Of a stretch of 15,210 nucleotides of DNA, positions 13,638-15,210 are shown one piece after another; the stretch's first letter is position 1, and every line of letters starts with the position of its first letter. A program made the translations under genes and the position numbers. The DNA comes from Hyphomonas sp. (GTDB taxonomy: Bacteria; Pseudomonadota; Alphaproteobacteria; Caulobacterales; Hyphomonadaceae). The stretch covers positions 1 through 15,210 of the forward strand of contig JANSXJ010000053.1 in the NCBI GenBank assembly GCA_024743015.1. The letters are read 5' to 3'. The notes below the pieces were generated by a model. The model had not been told where the DNA came from and searched no databases. It was given only the letters and a program-made list of their open reading frames with translations.

Positions 13638-14648
13638 ATGATGCCAAAAGGACTGGTAACTCTATTCGGTGGGTCTGGGTTTATCGGAAGATACACGGCT
13701 CGCAGCCTGGTAAAGGCGGGCTATCGCGTCCGGGTTGCAGTTCGCCGCCCGCATTTGGCTGGTGATGTTCGCCTCGCAGGTGCGCCGGGCTGGGTCGATA
13801 TCGTCCAGGCCAATGTCCGGCACCGCCAATCCGTCGATGCCGCGCTGGAGGGAGCAGATGCGGTCGTAAACCTGGTCGGCATTTTATACGAAAAAGGCCG
13901 TCAGAGCTTTGAAGGTGCGCAGCGCGATGGCGCGATCAACATTGCCGAAGCGTGCGCTGCAGCTGGGGTCGATAATCTCGTGCACATCTCTGCGATCGGC
14001 GCCGATCCGGAGGCGAAAGCGGACTATGCCGAAACCAAGGGTGAGGCCGAGGCGGCCGTTCGCGAGATTGTCCCGAATTCGACCATTCTGCGCCCATCCA
14101 TTGTGTTCGGCCCCGAAGACGAGTTCTTCAACCGCTTCGCTGCAATGTCGGCGCACCCGTTGACGAATGTCTTGCCGGTTCTGCCGGCAATTGGCGGCGG
14201 CGAAACCAGATTCCAGCCTGTTTATGCGGGTGATGTTGCAGACGCCATTGTGAACGCAATCGATCGCGAAGACGCGAATGGCAAGACCTATGAGCTCGGC
14301 GGCCCGAGCGTCTACACGATGAAAGAGCTGTATGCCTTTATCGGCGAGACGATTGATCGCAAACGGTTTGCTTTGCCATTGCCATTTTTTGTGGCCAAGC
14401 CACTCGGGCTGGCTTTTGGCACAGCCTATCGGTTCATCTGGCCGTTTTCGTCCGGTATTTTGGGGGCGCCGCCGATTACAGGCGACCAGGTCGAAATGCT
14501 GAAATCAGATAATGTGGTTTCAGAGGACGCGCTGACCCTGGCTGATCTTGGCGTCACGACGCTGGAAACGATCGAGGCAATGGTACCAAGCTACTTGTAT
14601 CGCTTCCGGCCTTACGGACAGTATCATCAGAAAAGCGAGAGCGCCTGA
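13638..14648 (+). CDS. NDUFA9-like NAD(P)-binding protein (complex I-associated, atypical SDR)
   Basis: Atypical short-chain dehydrogenase of 336 residues. The nucleotide motif GGSGFIGR (11-18) follows the first beta strand (VTLF), and RVAVRRP (32-38) suggests NADP(H) binding. NLVGILYEKG (78-87), VHISAIGAD (115-123) and YAETKGEAE (130-138, YxxxK-like) follow, then ILRPSIVFGPEDEFFNRF. This set matches the complex I NDUFA9 subunit family, which in mitochondria and many alphaproteobacteria binds NADPH and helps build or stabilise NADH:ubiquinone oxidoreductase. No nuo genes are in the window, so the role in complex I is family knowledge only. Two adjacent ATGs are possible. GGAG lies seven bases before the second (13641), which may be the true start. 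It ends in a terminator hairpin overlapping its stop. Confidence 0.92.
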   Translation: MMPKGLVTLFGGSGFIGRYTARSLVKAGYRVRVAVRRPHLAGDVRLAGAPGWVDIVQANVRHRQSVDAALEGADAVVNLVGILYEKGRQSFEGAQRDGAINIAEACAAAGVDNLVHISAIGADPEAKADYAETKGEAEAAVREIVPNSTILRPSIVFGPEDEFFNRFAAMSAHPLTNVLPVLPAIGGGETRFQPVYAGDVADAIVNAIDREDANGKTYELGGPSVYTMKELYAFIGETIDRKRFALPLPFFVAKPLGLAFGTAYRFIWPFSSGILGAPPITGDQVEMLKSDNVVSEDALTLADLGVTTLETIEAMVPSYLYRFRPYGQYHQKSESA

Positions 14649-14664
14649 GCCGCCCTCGCTTTTT
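14631..14664. terminator. Bidirectional terminator overlapping the NDUFA9-like stop codon
   Basis: AAAAGCGAG pairs with CTCGCTTTT. Inside, GCG pairs with CGC across an A/C mismatch, leaving a loop with the TGA stop (14646-14648). A T-run follows on the plus strand and, by the A-run at 14631-14634, on the minus strand too. It lies 25 bases past the stop of the convergent gene (14689), so it can serve both. Confidence 0.8.
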
Positions 14665-14688
14665 GAGATTTGTCAGTAATGAGCCGCG

Positions 14689-15210
14689 TTAAGCGCGCGC
14701 TACTTCCAGAACCATACGCGTGGCATCGGTCAGATCGATTTTGTCTTTTGATGCTTCCCATTTGATTGGGCTGCGATAGACCCAGAAAGCGCCATCTCGG
14801 TTGTGCTGGGAATTGTTGACCTGTCCGACGCTGGCAAATAGATCGAAGAATGCGATTTCGCGTCCGGTTTTGGTGTCCACAATCACGGTGTCTTCCGGGA
14901 TTTTAGTCTCGAGATCACACCAGAACATTACGCGTTCAGCTTTGGCTTCACGGTAGCCAAACATTGGCGCATTCGACTGTTTGAGGCGAACATCCTGAAA
15001 GCGCTGCAGCAATGTTTCTGCATCTGCCTCGCTCTGGCAGGTGGCCCATGCCTCATGGGTCATAACCGGCTCAACTGAAATGCCTTCGGGTGCGCCGATA
15101 AAGTCCAGGACCTTTTCGAAGTTGCGGGCACGATAGACGAATTTCCCGCCTTGCTCTTCGTAGCGAAGATTCTGTTCCTGGCTAAGCGCCGTGACCAGTA
15201 CCAGAGCGCC
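14689..15210 (-). CDS. C-terminal part of a probable alkaline-phosphatase-superfamily-like protein (partial, N-terminus off the right edge)
   Basis: The frame stays open from the TAA at 14691-14689 to the window edge, giving 173 residues. The internal ATG at 15063 is therefore probably not the start. The visible N-terminal end reads GALVLVTALSQEQNLRYEEQ, then GGKFVYRARNFEKVLDFIG. The end contains FFDLFASVGQVNNSQHNRDGAFWVYRSP and DLTDATRMVLEVA. The late His followed by DGAFW...SP and a D-T-hydrophobic helix recall the C-terminal end of AlkP-superfamily phosphohydrolases (H-x-x-DG...G-P...DvaPT), and LVLVTALSQE sits where LVTSDHG occurs in them. The metal ligands of that motif are not conserved here, so it may be a divergent or non-catalytic member. 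Family call is by eye and tentative. Confidence 0.75.
   Translation of the reverse strand, partial: GALVLVTALSQEQNLRYEEQGGKFVYRARNFEKVLDFIGAPEGISVEPVMTHEAWATCQSEADAETLLQRFQDVRLKQSNAPMFGYREAKAERVMFWCDLETKIPEDTVIVDTKTGREIAFFDLFASVGQVNNSQHNRDGAFWVYRSPIKWEASKDKIDLTDATRMVLEVARA

Overview
The window looks like chromosomal DNA of a GC-rich alphaproteobacterium, probably of the Hyphomonadaceae/Caulobacterales type. This rests on protein style, GANTC sites in regulatory DNA, an NDUFA9-type NAD(P)-binding gene, a Tat-exported PhoD lipoprotein, and a polysaccharide locus resembling stalked or budding marine bacteria. The taxonomic call is inference, because there is no rRNA marker. No tRNA, rRNA, insertion sequence, phage gene or CRISPR array was found.

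Layout. Positions 1-4959 hold four genes all read on the minus strand, in transcription order: a PhoD-like phosphatase lipoprotein (4959-3229), an SDR dehydrogenase of the MFE-2/17beta-HSD4 type (3145-2222), an MscS-family channel (2163-682), and a large membrane protein whose C-terminal part lies beyond the left edge (604-1). Divergent from phoD is an RluA/RluD-type pseudouridine synthase (5038-6048). It meets an orphan ParA-type ATPase (6972-6049) tail to tail, with the two stop codons directly abutting.

Positions 6973-12900 form an envelope-polysaccharide locus in two converging arms. The plus arm carries a PglC/WbaP-like phosphoglycosyl transferase (7348-8034), a 62-residue single-span membrane protein (8139-8327) and a Wzy/O-antigen-ligase-like polymerase (8479-9735), and ends at a strong hairpin terminator (9791-9829). 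The minus arm carries a PPP-family phosphatase (12787-11843), a short Wza-like (OPX) export lipoprotein (11843-11247) whose start codon overlaps the phosphatase stop, and a BBP2-type outer-membrane beta-barrel (11174-9888). A plausible division of labour is chain initiation by the transferase, polymerisation by the Wzy-like protein, and export through the OPX lipoprotein with the barrel as outer-membrane pore. The phosphatase would act as a regulator or accessory enzyme. No flippase, Wzc-type co-polymerase/kinase or further glycosyltransferase is in view, so the pathway is incomplete here.

The right end holds a small conserved-looking hypothetical protein (13440-13081, minus), an NDUFA9-like NAD(P)-binding protein (13638-14648, plus), a bidirectional terminator overlapping that gene's stop codon, and the C-terminal part of a protein resembling the alkaline-phosphatase superfamily (14689 to the right edge, minus).

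The most interesting material is the polysaccharide locus: an orphan ParA divergent from the initiating transferase across a GANTC-rich intergenic region, a minimal OPX lipoprotein beside a dedicated beta-barrel, and a PPP phosphatase translationally coupled to the export lipoprotein.
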